A stretch of 64,000 nucleotides of DNA from Anaeramoeba flamelloides (GCA_027625915.1 JANTQA010000008.1:9346501-9410500), one strand, 5' to 3'; numbered from the stretch's first letter, positions 48,601-59,790 are shown. Notes: generated by a model from the letters alone, not told the origin. Program-made: numbers and translations.

Positions 48601-49398
48601 TTTGGCAATTGATAGGTGTGCTTGTGCTTGCCGATGTGGCTAGAAACAAGATCGCTTGGGCGATAAGGATTGTCGCTATGGGCAGAAACATAGCTTGTAG
48701 TCACGGGAAGCTTGCTTTGGTATTGGCTCGTCAATTGGAAATCTTTATAATCGGCATTATAGCCCTGAATTTTTTCTGCCGAGGCTTCAGCAAGACCACT
48801 TTCGTCATTCACAGAGACAGACGCATACGAATACACAGAAACAAGGTATTCTTTATCGGTTCGTGACACACCCTTGATCCTTATTGCAACTGCATCATTA
48901 CGATCGCTGGGCTTGACATATTCCATAGTGATGTTTGTGTTTAAATAATAGGTGTCCACTAAAGTCACACTTCCGTAATTTAAACTATCAGCCTGTGGGA
49001 CATAATAATCAATTTTGTCGGAAGATTTCATTACGTCTCTTATTTTTCGAAAAAACCCTAGGTTTGTTGTTTTAATGTGATTTTCGAAAAGTTTGTTTTG
49101 GTTTGGTTTTTTTTTTTTTTTATTTGTGTTTTCGATGTGAAGAAATTGTTTTTGTTTGTTGCTTGAATCTTTTAATTAAAAAAGAAAATAAAAAATTTAA
49201 CAAATTAATAAACCTACCATGTGAGTGTAAGTGTTCATGAAAACAAAAACCAGTCATAAGCTGTGTTTTTGCTTTTGTTTGAAGCCCAAAATAAACTGGT
49301 GCTCTTGGGATAATAAAATCTCTTTCAATTTCGCAATGACAGAGAAAGAGGAAAAAAAAAATGAAGACAAAGAAAAGTGGAGTGTTTGTTTTGAACAT
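42675..49398 (-). CDS. MOGS: Mannosyl-oligosaccharide glucosidase (glucosidase I, GH63)
   Basis: Three exons (49218-49398, 48018-49036 and 42675-43559) with consistent phases code for 694 aa. The enzyme removes the outermost alpha-1,2-glucose from the Glc3Man9GlcNAc2 N-glycan in the ER lumen, the first trimming step before the calnexin cycle. Seen: an N-terminal hydrophobic signal or anchor (FFVFIFFFLFLCHC), APVYFGLQTK, then a beta-rich N-domain. In the catalytic (alpha/alpha)6 barrel I see FFWDEAFHEMLVFRWD, GWIAREQVIG followed by NPPIFFFTLHD across the exon join, SGMDDYPRYP, YWRGAIWINLNYL and FTGWSSLILL near the end. These are GH63 landmarks. The start ATG was chosen because it begins the signal sequence directly. 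The second intron (43560-48017, 4458 bp) hosts two LINE remnants and a hairpin module, yet the exons are intact. Confidence 0.94.
43951..44698 (+). pseudogene. Decayed LINE reverse transcriptase fragment (in glucosidase intron)
   Basis: Forward-frame remnants in order: GDPLLPIMFAIIYDFLLLK (RT motif B region); VNDLILI in place of the YADD box; IQFGLKPNKDKTEI and IKYLGFSFEK; KLTYGLEIY...INTCFTGICKINRNK; and NWNSLNLKLLKKEIYDYNYHE. Stops and frame changes interrupt it. The order and wording match the better-preserved copy at 45811-47660 on the other strand, so both belong to one LINE family. The 5' half is missing. Confidence 0.8.
44697..44870. repeat. Hairpin modules with CCGCCGTTA linker (in glucosidase intron)
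   Basis: Two foldbacks lie side by side: GGTTTTTTTTACTTTTTGAA mirrored up to about 44775, then CTTTTCCAGAATTTAAAAGA mirrored up to about 44853. They are separated by CCGCCGTTAA and followed by AACTCTAGGGTACTTC. The cluster abuts the end of the RT remnant at 44698. Confidence 0.75.
44871..45810. other. Intron DNA, nothing recognised
   Basis: Part of the glucosidase intron between the hairpin module and the LINE tail. Small frames at 44838-45041 and 45233-45473 are low complexity. Confidence 0.5.
45811..47660 (-). mobile_element. 5'-truncated, frameshifted LINE (non-LTR retrotransposon), RT and zinc knuckle
   Basis: Minus-strand reading in order: DQDKIKEIIKFQKNKSVKEF (near 47600), a GEPLNYRPISIN box (about 47350-47390), then the longest open piece 46228-47208. 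In that piece: DIQKCFDSI (motif A), YQGDPLSPILF (motif B), YADDLILI (catalytic, residues 95-98), FGMNPHNKKTK and YLGIWLEKN. After its stop, another frame (about 45838-46220) gives CDLCKEKL...FDHFLWDCPAY, a Cys/His zf-RVT-type tail, ending in TAA at about 45838. A poly(A) run (plus-strand poly-T at 45811-45832) follows directly and marks the 3' end. One-base frame changes near 47209 and 46225 break it. No endonuclease domain remains. Confidence 0.88.
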
Positions 49399-49984
49399 CT
49401 TTTTTTTTAATGTCGAAATAGGAAGTAAAGATGTAAAAAAAAAAAGAAATATCAAAAAATGATATTTATCGATACTTTTTAATTTGGTCCTGTAAATGAT
49501 ATAATATTTTTTTAATTTAATGTTTTAATTATTTTTCTTCTTCTCTTTTTTATTTAGTAGATTTTCTTTGACTACTCCTTTCTTACAATAATAAATAAAT
49601 AAAAAATGATATAATTTTTAATTTTTTTTTTTTTTTTTTTTTTTTTGGTTCTTTTAAGGTTGTTGGTACATTTTACCCTTTTTGAGTTCCTCAGTTAATT
49701 TGAAATTGGATTTTATGAATCATTTCATAAACCTAATTAAAGGTTGTTTAAATAAATGCGACTGGGGTGAAAAATATTCAATAGTAATTTGTTTCTACAT
49801 AGCAATAAAAAAAAAAAAGCAAAAGACTCGAAAAAATTGATCAAGAAATAAAAAATAAAAAATTGTTTTATTATTGTTTAGATGTTAAGATGTTTAATTT
49901 TCAATAGAATTGCTGCTTCTTTCATCAATTTTATTTTGATTTCTAAATTTATATTCCAAATTTTTGAGAAAAAAATTAGTTATA
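49399..49984. other. Upstream region of the glucosidase gene
   Basis: Poly(T) at 49621-49646. The block at about 49488-49605 (TTTAATTTGGTCCTGTAAAT onward) repeats inside the Ca2+ pump intron at about 5028-5150, where TTTAATTTGGTCATGTAAAT is followed by the same ATTATTTTTCTTCTTCTC. This is a small shared repeat of unknown type. Confidence 0.5.
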
Positions 49985-50179
49985 CAGTCAGTTCCACTTT
50001 TAAGGCACAAACTTTCAACAGAATTTAAGGCACAAAAAAACCTCAAATTAAGGCACAAAATGTGAATTTTATTCTAACACAAATTATTTTACAAGAATCT
50101 AGATTTTGTGCCTTAATTTGAGATTTTTATTGTGCCTTAAATTTCGTTGAAATTTGTGCCTTAAAAGTGGAACTGACTG
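49985..50179. mobile_element. Palindromic TA-flanked MITE, copy 2
   Basis: Starts CAGTCAGTTCCACTTTTAAG and ends with its reverse complement at 50179, with TA on both sides. AAGGCACAA boxes lie near 50002, 50026 and 50049, about 24 bp apart, with mirror copies in the other arm. It is immediately followed by the GGACAAGATT-family element. Confidence 0.88.
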
Positions 50180-50180
50180 T

Positions 50181-50685
50181 AGTAGGGAGCAAAATACCTG
50201 AAATGAAAATAATCCTGAAAAAGATTTTTAATTGTGAATAATAGAAAAATTTTTGTGGAATTTCATTTATTTTCAATCAAATCCTTTTTATAAATAACCA
50301 GTTTTTTTATGAGATGAGTAATAAACCTACATAACGTTCATCAAAGTAAGGTGTCTCTAGAATACTCGAGTAATTGTTTGATAGCTAAAGTAGATCAACT
50401 TTTTTTCAAAAACAATCGAGTTTTATTGAGGTTTACTAGAGTCTGGAAAATGATAATTTTTATTCTTGTTTTTTGGTTGATTGAATGGTGTTTTGTACAA
50501 GTGTGGTTTCATTAATCATCGTTCTAATAAGAGGGAGAGCTATTATTTAAAAAGTTTGATACTTAAAAAAAGAATTTGATTGAAAATAAATGAAATTAAA
50601 CAAAAATTTTCCATATATTCACAATTAAAAATCTTGTCCGGTATTATTTATATGTCCGTTATTTTTTTCACTACTTTAATATTTC
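50181..50685 (+). repeat. GGACAAGATT-family foldback element
   Basis: Direct match to 20625-21107, including the GTCTCTAGAATACTCGAGTA core. Ends are GTAGGGAGCAAAATACC and a TTTTTTTCACTAC-like right end. It abuts MITE copy 2. The frame at 50580-50774 runs through its end and is not a gene. Confidence 0.68.
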
Positions 50686-53496
50686 GAAAAAAAATTTACA
50701 AACCAATTATAATTCCAATATTCATCAAATTTGTAGAATTTATATTTAGTGAAGAAAAATCTAATCTTAATTAAATCATTCTTCCGAAATATAGATTCCA
50801 TCGGTGTTATTGTTTGAATTTCAAAAATAATTTTCTAATGTGATTCTAAAAACCAAAATAACACTAAATTTAACTTTGAATTTTTTACTTATATTTTCTT
50901 TCTTTCTTTTTTTTTTTTTTTCAAGTTAGATTTTTTGAGTTTTTTTTTTTTAATTTCAATAATGGAATCACTTTGCTTTTTATTTCAATAAAGAATATCT
51001 TTTATGTGATGAAATTTAAAGGATTGGATTATCATAAAAAGAATTTTGAAAACAAGTTTTTTAAAAAAGTTTGTGTTAAAAAATATTAAATATGAGGGAT
51101 CAGATTAAATGTAAGGAATTGTTTATTTTCATCAAAATAATGAAGAAAAAAATATTCTAAAATAATTTTGATTTTTTTTTGATGTTTGATTTCAACATGT
51201 TTATTTGGGAAGATAATTTTTTCTGTTTGGGGTGAAGAAAGTACATATCTTTTGAACAATACACCTACTCAGGCTATTTTTTTTGGTTGATTCTTGGGTT
51301 GATTTCAAATATTTTTCTAAACACATTTCTTGACCCAAAGGATATTTTAATAATAATAAAAAATTTAAAAAAAATTAAAGATTCGACTCTGATTTAAGGA
51401 CTACATTTCCAAGCTGGGGGTGTTAATTTTATTTGTTATTTTAACTTTACTTCTCAAAAAAATTTTTCGATTCTGAAATAAATCGACAAAAAAATTAAAT
51501 AATTTCAAAGTTTGAAATCAAAATCAAAAAAAAAAATTTGGCAAATAGATATTTGAATGAAATTTTCTTAAAAATGAATAAAATGTGTTAAGAACAAGTT
51601 AAGATTTGAAAACATTTTAAACTTATAAAAGTGACAGGAAAATAATTGAGAGTGGATTGTGGGATTTTTTTAGGTTTATAGATTGGAAATACAAATTTTG
51701 AAATATCAAAATCAAATTTTGGGAGGATCTAAGTTAAAAATTGTTTTATAGTATTGGAATTGTGAAAATATCCTATTTTTTAAAAATAAATTCACATTTG
51801 TAAATATTTATTGGGGTTGTATAAATCTTTCAGGTTTCTTTTTAGAAATAATTTCAACTTTCACACCTGAAAACATGTCTTTAATTTTAATATTTTCACA
51901 AATCGAGTAAGTTATGATCTTCTGATCAAATTTCAAATATTCAAAAAAAAATTATTTTTTCGAAATGGTACCACAATTAAAATTGTCAAAATAATATTCA
52001 ATTACACCTACTTCCTTTACTGACCACTAACAATTAAACAATCTGATAATAAATTTAGTCAATAATATATATATATATATTACCTTTTCCAAAAAATAAA
52101 ACAGATGGTTAAAAATATTATTCAAATAATACCAAACTTACTTTTAATGTTATATATCAAAATGAATTATTATTTTTCAAGAGTTAATCTCTTTTTTAAT
52201 TTTTTTAAAAAGTTCAAAATTCAACATATTCTCAAATTATTTCATATTTAAAATTATTTGCTTTTTGAAGAAGAAAGTAATATTATTATTTGTGAAGGAA
52301 ATATAAAAAATACATTTTTACAGGAAATTCCCCACTTTTTGAAATATATACATATATAAAAATCTATTCAATTAAAAACCAACCACAACAATACTTTAAA
52401 ACTTTGGAAAATAAAGGAAATATTACATTATATTATTATTGTTGTTGTTTTTGCTGCTGAAGTTCAAATTGCAAGTCAGGTATTTATTTAATTAAATTTA
52501 TTAAAAGGTGGAGTTAATCATAAACTTGTAGATTTCAGGATAATTAATTAATTGAAATAATTCAAAACTATTTTGGGTCATATTTAATTCATTAAATATT
52601 TGTTTCTATTTTATTTTTTTATCAAAAAAAAAAAAATGAGAATCTATTCAATTTGTTACAAATGAATGGCCATGGTTAAAGATCAATCATTTTTATCATT
52701 TCTTTTTCGGTTATATTTTAAACTTATAGTTTAAATTTATTTAATTTATTTACATTTTTATATGTAAAGATAATATCTAGTTGAGTAATTAATAAAAATT
52801 ATGAATTTTCAAATTATTCAAGTTATAAAATAACTTAAATAGTTTCAGTGGGGGAGAGAATTTTTTGATTTTTTATCCTTTAAATATATATTTTACTGGG
52901 GTATCTTGTAGTTTTTAAGTTTTTAACATTTTATTGAAAAAATAAAAAAAAAATTAAAAATATTATCAAACAACTTATATCAAAGGTTATCACAATTTTT
53001 TAGTTGTTAAATGTACTAATATGACCAATAAAATATTTTTTAAACGAATGTAGAATAAAGAGATCATTTATAAAATCAAAATTTTTGAGTTTATTTTAGC
53101 AAATATAAAGTTTTTGAAAGATCTTGTTAAAATTTTATCTTGAAAAGTTTCGATGGGTAAAAACCTTTGTAAAATTTAGTTATATGTCTCGTTTATAAAC
53201 ATTCTAGATTTTTGGAATAATGAATAAATATTTATGAAAATAAAGTTAATGGTAATAATAATAAAAATTGCTCCTATTTAAGGAACAGATTGTTATATTG
53301 AAATTTGAATTATAATTGTAAAAAAAATTTCAGTTCATTATCCATATTTTTCAATTTCCATTTTCAAAAAGATTTATCAAAGAATTATGTTGTAATTTGT
53401 TACTCTATTTGAAAGGGAAATTGAAAATGAAGTAAAATTTTTCCACTTATAATTCAATTACCAGTATTTCAACTTTATATCAATAAATGGTTATTT
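50686..53496. other. Long intergenic region, no gene seen
   Basis: AT-rich throughout, with a (TA)n tract at about 52064-52080 and short (TTA)/(TTG) runs near 52428-52450. I found neither protein-like frames nor copies of the named repeat families. Confidence 0.5.
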
Positions 53497-53500
53497 TTAA

Positions 53501-54900
53501 GTGGAATAGTGACTCTTATTTATTTTTTTTTTCTCAAATATAATAGATTTAATATTTTCACAAGGATTTAATTAAACCCGATGTGCAACCTGATTTACCA
53601 ACTTTAGAGAAATGAGATATCATTTTTAAAAAAGTTCATTTTTCCCAATAAAATTTTGAGTTAAAAAGATCTGGTACTTTTTTGTTGGGATTTTTGGATC
53701 AAATTAGAAAAATGAAAAATTTGCCAAAAAAATTTATTTTTGAAGAAATCTCACTTTTAGTAATTTCTGAAAGTCTGTATGAACTAATAACCTTGAAACT
53801 TCTCTCTTATTTTAAAAATAAAATAAAAATAAACCTAAAAATTGAATCCTTCAAGATAAAAAAAATTGATCATTTATTTTATTTACAAAGATTTATTTAA
53901 TATCTTGAAATTTAAAAGATTGTGCAATATTATGTTTCAAATACTCATGAGTATAAACAAGTTACCGATTGTATTAAAATCGGTTATTTGATAATATCTA
54001 TTATTTTTTTATTATTAGATTTATTAATTTGAATTGATTTTATTTGTTTGAAGATCTTGAAAGACTATTGAGAAATAATTAAAAAGTCCTTTAATCTGTG
54101 TGTTGTTAATAACTCACTGAAAGAATTAAGATTGAGAGATTAATTACTGATTATAAATAATCAAATTAAAAAGTATTTATTGAAGTTATAATTTTAATTT
54201 TCCAGGTTTTAAAAAAAATATTTTGGGAGAATTTTTAATTTGATTGTTTGTTTTTTTTTTCTTGTTTTTTTTTTGTTCAATAAAAAGAAAAAATTGTTTT
54301 GAACAGTTCTTTGATATCAAAAGATATTATTTTTTTTAAGTTTAAAATGATTATTGTATAATTTTGTTGAAATTTTGTAAATTGGTTTATTCTGAGTTAA
54401 TTCAGAACTTATGACTTTATTTTTAAAATTATTATAGTATACTTACTTTCCACAGTCAATAAGATTTCTTTCTTCTTTTAAACAAGAACATAATTTTTTT
54501 TTAAGGTACTAATCTCAATTAATTTTTTTTACCTATATTGAATAGATTAAGAAAATTTTTTGCCAATTACTTGGGTGTGAAAACACATTTATTTTCAATA
54601 TTAAACATATTTCTAGATAAGGAATCCTTATTCAGAAATTGGTCAAAAAAAAAAAACATAATAGAGACTAGCACCTTAAAATAATTTAGAAATCTGTTGA
54701 ATTTTGAACTTTACAAAAATGAGAGAAAATTAATCAATCTTTTAAAAACAATAATTCATTTATGGGCAATAACCTTTACATTATTTTTGATTTTGTCGTA
54801 ATTAGGTTTGAAATTCTCTTTTTTCGATATCTAGATGCGGTAATTTTTTTTTAATTTTGCTATTATATTTACTTTAAGATTTTTTTCGTTTACTAGTTAC
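53501..54900. mobile_element. TTAA-flanked inverted-repeat element, 1.2-kb form with nested copy
   Basis: TTAA at 53497-53500 and 54901-54904. Collinear with 13231-14448 apart from the 171-bp element inserted at 54505. The frame at 53682-53900 within it has no recognisable domain and is broken in the sister copy. Confidence 0.72.
54505..54675. mobile_element. TTAA-flanked short MITE (171 bp), nested
   Basis: TTAA on both sides (54501-54504 and 54676-54679). Ends GGTACTAATCTC and GAGACTAGCACC. Internal foldback ATAAGGAATCCTTAT. The sister copy of the host element at 14220 lacks this insertion, so the empty site is known: TTTTTTTTAAAATAATTCAG. Confidence 0.8.
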
Positions 54901-55121
54901 TTAACATGAGTCTTACGATTTCAAAGTTCAGTTAAAATAAAATATGTATACCCCTGAAAAATCCAAGGATCTCAAAGTCTACTTCAAAGAAAATAAACTC
55001 TCATTCTTTAATTTCTTTTTTGAAAAGTTTATGTTACGAAAAAGAACAGAATAAGATTTCAGGAAATTTGAGGATTTATTCAAAAATTATTTGGAATTAT
55101 TGGAGAAAAAAGGTGAAATAA

Positions 55122-55290
55122 GGGTTAATCTCGATTAATTTTTTTTACCTAAATTTAATAGAGATTGTGAAACTTTTTATGTCAATTATTTATATTTGAA
55201 AACCCCTGTTTATTTTCAATATTAAACATATTTCTAAATAAGGAATCCTTATTTAGAAATTGGTCAAAAAAAAATAATAGAAACTAAACA
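55122..55290. mobile_element. TTAA-family short MITE, eroded copy
   Basis: Carries the same interior as 54505-54675 (AATATTAAACATATTTCTAA, AATAAGGAATCCTTATT, TTGGTCAAAAAAAAATAATA). The left flank is ATAA rather than TTAA, and the right end is unclear where the next element begins. Confidence 0.6.
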
Positions 55291-56710
55291 AGTAATGGAG
55301 TAGCCACGGTTAAGGAAAATTTTCACTTTTTTTGTAATTTTGAAGAGGATCAGAAAATAACATTTTTTACTCTGGTTAACTCATTGCTTTTTATTATTTT
55401 AAGTAAACTATATTTCATAATAAACTTCCTGATTTTTTTTTATTTTTTTTTTTTACTTTTTTTTCTTTTATTCTTAGATGAAAAATAAATATTTCAGTTT
55501 ATAGAACTGAATAAAAAAATAGTAATTTTTTTATTAATGCTAATTATAAAATAAAAAGATCAATAGTTTCATTCAGCTTTCCAAAATACATCACATCCAA
55601 AGAATTAAAAAAAAGTTCTAAGTCCCCAATTCTAACAGAGGTAAATTAATGGTCTAAACTGATTAATAGTTTTATAAAAATGAAATTTTATATAATTTTA
55701 AAACTTTCTTTTGGAAAGCTGAATGAAAATTTTATAAATCGTCTAAAATTTCAAATTTTTGATTCAGAAAAGAAGATTAAATTATTCATTTGGCTTTTTA
55801 GAATTCTAGAATTTGATCTTTTCTATTAATTCTTGAGGTGTATTTTTTTAAAAAGCAGAATGAAAATTTTGATCTTTTTGTTTTGCAATTAACAGTCTAA
55901 TAGATAACTTCAATTTATAAAACCACTTATTATCAAAATTTGATTTTTAATGGGTCAATAATTTGGAACTATAGTTTACTTCATTCATTAGATTTTTTAA
56001 TTTTTTTTTCAAAAGTCTCAAAGAAATTGCCAAAATAGATTGTTGAGTTGAATAGTTTAAAATAGTGTTCCGAATGTTGAATGACTTATATTTTATCCTT
56101 ATCTCAACATTCTATTGTGGTATTTAATTTTTTCATATGTTATTTTTTCATCATTTATGAATTTTTTGAATTATGACCAACAAAAGCAATTAGAAATATT
56201 TTAATATCAGTGACATTTATAATAAAGCAATTTTGTTTAAAAAGAACAACAACATTACAACTGGGAGAATCACTCGAAGGAAATCCGAATAATATTTTAA
56301 TAACTAGAAGGGTTACAAAAAAAAATAATACTGATAAATTCAAAAAAATACAAAAAACTTTTTATTTCAATTTCCATTTTACAAAAAATTTTGATAACTC
56401 AATTCCCTAAACATTTCAGGACAAAGAAATTTCCAAAGATCAACTGATTTTCCAAACTTATCTTACTTTTAAACCACTAAAAGCTTTGTTCAGACAATTG
56501 TAAAATCTTTGAAAAAAGGGAAATTGAAATAACAATTTTTTAACTTTTTTTAGAATTTACCGTAATTACCCCTACAACATATCTGTTCAGGGTTTTAAAC
56601 ATTTGGATTTGGTGGAATTGGAGAAATGAGTATGATCATATTCTATCAAATTTTAAACAACAAAATATTATATAAGTTTTACTCTAAGAATCCAAAATTA
56701 TCTTCTCCCA
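55290..56710 (-). repeat. GGGAGAAGATA...GTGGCTACTCCC element, reverse copy with internal insertion
   Basis: Its ends and inner CAACATTCTATTGTGG foldback match 15199-15830 in reverse. The middle (about 55540-55895) is filled by a copy of the GCTGAATGAAAATTTTGATC repeat with its own inverted ends (AATAAAAAGATCAATAGTTT against GAAAATTTTGATCTTTTTG). The overlapping frames at 56155-56410 are part of the repeat. Confidence 0.62.
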
Positions 56711-56734
56711 AAAAAAAAAAAAAATAAAAAAAAA

Positions 56735-56928
56735 AAAAAAATCAAAAACTATTTTATCAATTTATTATCTTTGAAATTTTTCTAGTTTAACCTTATTAAA
56801 AAATAAAATAAGAAATAATTTTTTAAAATAAATTTTTTTGGAGAATCTACGATCACACACCACTAAAATAAAAGACTCTTATCTCATCTCTCTCAAATTG
56901 TTATTATATATTATGATGTAGATTCTCC
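56735..56928 (-). repeat. GAGAGATGAGATAAGAGT repeat, copy 3
   Basis: Reverse orientation: CTCTTATCTCATCTCTCTCA at about 56878-56897. Ends GGAGAATCTAC and GTAGATTCTCC are perfect inverted repeats around an ~85-bp core, followed by TTAA at 56929-56932. Confidence 0.75.
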
Positions 56929-57168
56929 TTAAGAAAAAAAAAGAAAAAAAATTAAAACAAAGCTGTTAAAATGAATTTTATTCACATTATTTTGTTGGTG
57001 GTTGATCAAAATCAAAAAAAAATGTTTTTATTGATAAATTAAAAAAGAAGATCAGTATTCAATCAATTGTTGGTATTCAAAATAGCCTTTTAAATTTTGG
57101 AACTTTCTTTTTGAGAACATAAAAAAAGAATAAATTAGAAAAAAAAAAATTCGAAAGTGCAATTTGTT

Positions 57169-57324
57169 TTACAATAAATTAAGTTGTCTTGGGCGATTGA
57201 TTGATCTTGGCAAGCTTCTTCTACGTCTTGGTAATTGGGTTCTTGTTTGTTGGTTATTTGTCGTGTTTAAGTTCAAATTATTCTCTGTGATGTTTTGGGG
57301 AGGTGAATTATCTGCTTCGCTCAT
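57169..57324 (-). CDS. Short basic ORF (51 aa), possible small gene or first exon
   Basis: Starts ATG at 57324, reads MSEADNSPPQNITENN and ends with a Pro/Arg-rich basic part (PRRRRSLPRSINRPRQL) before TAA. Its composition (Pro, Arg, Thr, Ser) and higher GC stand out from the surrounding AT-rich DNA, and almost no other frame is as protein-like here. A GT donor overlaps the end (GTAAAAC at 57165-57171), so it could also be a first exon that splices onward, but I see no partner exon. No family recognised. Confidence 0.35.
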   Translation of the reverse strand: MSEADNSPPQNITENNLNLNTTNNQQTRTQLPRRRRSLPRSINRPRQLNLL

Positions 57325-57949
57325 TTTAAAAGAAAGGTTTAGTTTTTGATTGGAAAAGATTCTTTTGACAAAAAAATAAAATTACTTTGTAGGAAAAAAT
57401 AGAAATATCATTTTATAGAGTTTCTAAGAACAAAACAAAAGTGTCCAATACAAACACAAACAACACTATGTGTTGAAAAATAAATGTTCTAAAAGTTCCA
57501 TTTAACTTTACAAAAAATTTGTCAACCAATCAAAGCAAAATTAAAATTGTTTAGTTTCTGATAATTGGTTATATGATAAATTTCATCTCTAGAATTGCAT
57601 TGTTGGATTCTTTATTTACTTAAAGAACAGGTTTTTTTTTTTTTTACAAAAGTTAAACGAAAATTTTGTTCTGTTTTATATTCTACAACAGAAAAAATAT
57701 TCAGATTTGTCCTGAAATTTGTTCCAAACAAAACCTATTTTTTTATATTTTTTTCTTTTTGAAGGAACAAAAACACAAAGGAATTAATCAAACAAAATTA
57801 CGGTTTCGGTAATCTCAAACCAAAAACCGAAGAGGAGTTTCAGGAATTTTGATGATTTATTCAAAAATGGTTTGTAATTATTTTCGAAAAAAGGTGAATT
57901 TAGAAAAAAAAAGGTAAAAACAATTCTTGATAAGCAGCAATAACCAAAT

Positions 57950-58265
57950 GAGAAAAAAAAGATCAATTAATAAAAGATCGAATAACTGATAATTGAAATA
58001 ATGAGGACTAAAAACAAAAACAATTTTTATGGTACTATCTTTTTGAAAGGAGTTTTTCTTTGTTTGATCTTTTATTGATAATTTGTTCAAAAAATTCACT
58101 ATTTTTGAGATCACCAAAACTACACCTACAATTTTGAGAAGAAAAGACAGCTAAATTGTGTTTGTTAGTTCCATTGATAATAATAACATGAATTATTTTC
58201 TGTCGTTTATTTGTTTCTTCTTTGGATTGATTTTACTTTTAATTCCAGGTTCTATTACGGTTGCA
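57950..58265 (+). repeat. GAAACAGG/AATACTATCTTTTGG element, partial copy
   Basis: Shares GGTACTATCTTTTTGAAAGG, GATCACCAAAACTACACCTA and CCAGGTTCTATTACGG with 27641-28079 in the same orientation. The minus frames at 57784-58117 lie on this repeat and are not genes. Confidence 0.6.
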
Positions 58266-58968
58266 GAGTAAAAATTGTATTGATGTTATTTTTTCAGCTG
58301 CAAAAAGAACCAGACAGATCTAAAAAAACTAGAAAAATTTATTAAAGTCTTTCTACTGTTAAATTGCAATAAAAGTTTGGAAATTTTTATTCTCAAGCTT
58401 TGAATAAGCATTTTATGAGATCAAGTGTTAGGGTACCCTGTAAAATGGGTTGTTCAATCAATATTTTCTTTGTCCTGGTCTTTTTGATAAGAAACAGTTC
58501 AAAGATTTATCAAAATGGAAATTGAACTTAAAATTTTTTGATACTTCTGCGAATTTATCAGTAGAATTGTAAAGATTTATAATTTTTATTTTTAATGATT
58601 CGGAGAAAAAGAAAAAATTGGTTTCCTTTTTTCATTTTTGATCATTTTAATAGGAAAAAAAAGTTCTTGAAGGGTTGGGTGTCTTGAAATTATCGAATAA
58701 TATTTTAGAGGTAAATAATAGTTTCAACAGTTAAAATACAAATACCCTAATGAAGATAAAATCTTCAGGACAAGTAAACTAATAACGGAAATTACAAAAC
58801 ATGTTTTAGTTTTCTTCAAGGTCGATAAATTAAAAATTCATAAGAGCTCGATCAGGTATTTGAAATTTAAATGAGAGATATTTTCTACTGATTATCTTTT
58901 TTCAGTCCTCAAATCTTCTTCTCATTTTTTTTTTATTTTGAAGTGGGGAAATTAGTTTCCTCTAACAG
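58266..58968. other. Intergenic, no feature seen
   Basis: AT-rich sequence. No protein-like frame or repeat copy identified. Confidence 0.45.
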
Positions 58969-59406
58969 CCTTTAGCTTTTCCAAAATTTTAAAGAATGGA
59001 GTAAAATCATAGATTTTATTCAATTATTTTGAATTCTGGAAAACCGCCGTTAGGTTTTATTTAATTTTCTTTTCATTTCAAAAATTAAAAAAAAACCTAG
59101 GCACTCTACGGCACTTGTCGTTAGGATTTTTTTCATTTTTGAAATAAACGAGAAATTTTTAAAATTCTTTTTATTTCTAAAATTAAAATAAACTGTCGTT
59201 AATTTTTCCTGAATTTAAAAGAATTGAATTGAATTAAATCAAAGATTTTACTCAACTCTTTTGAATTCTGGAAAACCTAGACACTTGAATGCACTCTACG
59301 GGAACTTTTCGTTTGGTTTTTTCTAAATAAAAGAATTGAGTTAAATCTTAGATATAATTTTATTCTCTTGAATTCTGGAAAAGTCAGGTACTCTGCGACA
59401 CTCTCC
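58969..59406. repeat. Hairpin-module cluster with GC-rich linkers
   Basis: Foldback modules at about 58976-59042 (CTTTTCCAAAATTTTAAAGA type), 59052-59097, 59123-59192, 59206-59274 (GAATTGAATTAAATC type) and 59313-59383. Linkers include CCGCCGTTAGG, CTAGGCACTCTACGGCACTT, CTAGACACTTGAATGCACTC and CAGGTACTCTGCGACACTC. It is followed about 50 bp later by MITE copy 3. Confidence 0.8.
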
Positions 59407-59459
59407 ATATTTTATAAATTTTGTTTAGAAATTTCAATAAAGAGTCATAAATTTCTTTA

Positions 59460-59656
59460 CAGCCAGTTCCACTTTTAAGGCACAAACTTACAACGAAATT
59501 TAAGGCACAATAAAAATTTCAAATTAAGGCACAAAATTTAAATTCGAGTAAAATAAATTGTAAAAAAAAAAATTTCAAATTTTGTGCCTTAATTTGATAT
59601 TTTTTTTGTGCCTTAAATTTCGTTGAAAGTTTTTGCCTTAAAAGTGGAACTGACTG
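59460..59656. mobile_element. Palindromic TA-flanked MITE, copy 3
   Basis: CAGCCAGTTCCACTTTTAAG at the left (one change from the consensus), GTGGAACTGACTG at the right, TA on both sides. Full set of AAGGCAC boxes in both arms. Confidence 0.87.
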
Positions 59657-59790
59657 TATCTTTAACTAATGATATAATTGATAACGAATCTTTATTTCGA
59701 ATAATATCAAGAATTAAATTCTTTAATTGTATATTATTTTTGTTCATTTGAATTAAATCCTTAATCCAACTGTTTCGATTATTTCCAAGG

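Noticed and set aside
48030..48866. Plus-strand ORFs of 76-85 codons
   Set aside because: Antisense of the glucosidase second exon.
52064..52080. (TA)n tracts here and at 2887 and 62657 as TATA promoters
   Set aside because: Simple dinucleotide repeats far from any gene start; too common in this composition to mean anything.
57784..58117. Minus-strand ORFs of 60-79 codons
   Set aside because: They fall on a repeat copy whose sister at 27641-28079 is not open.
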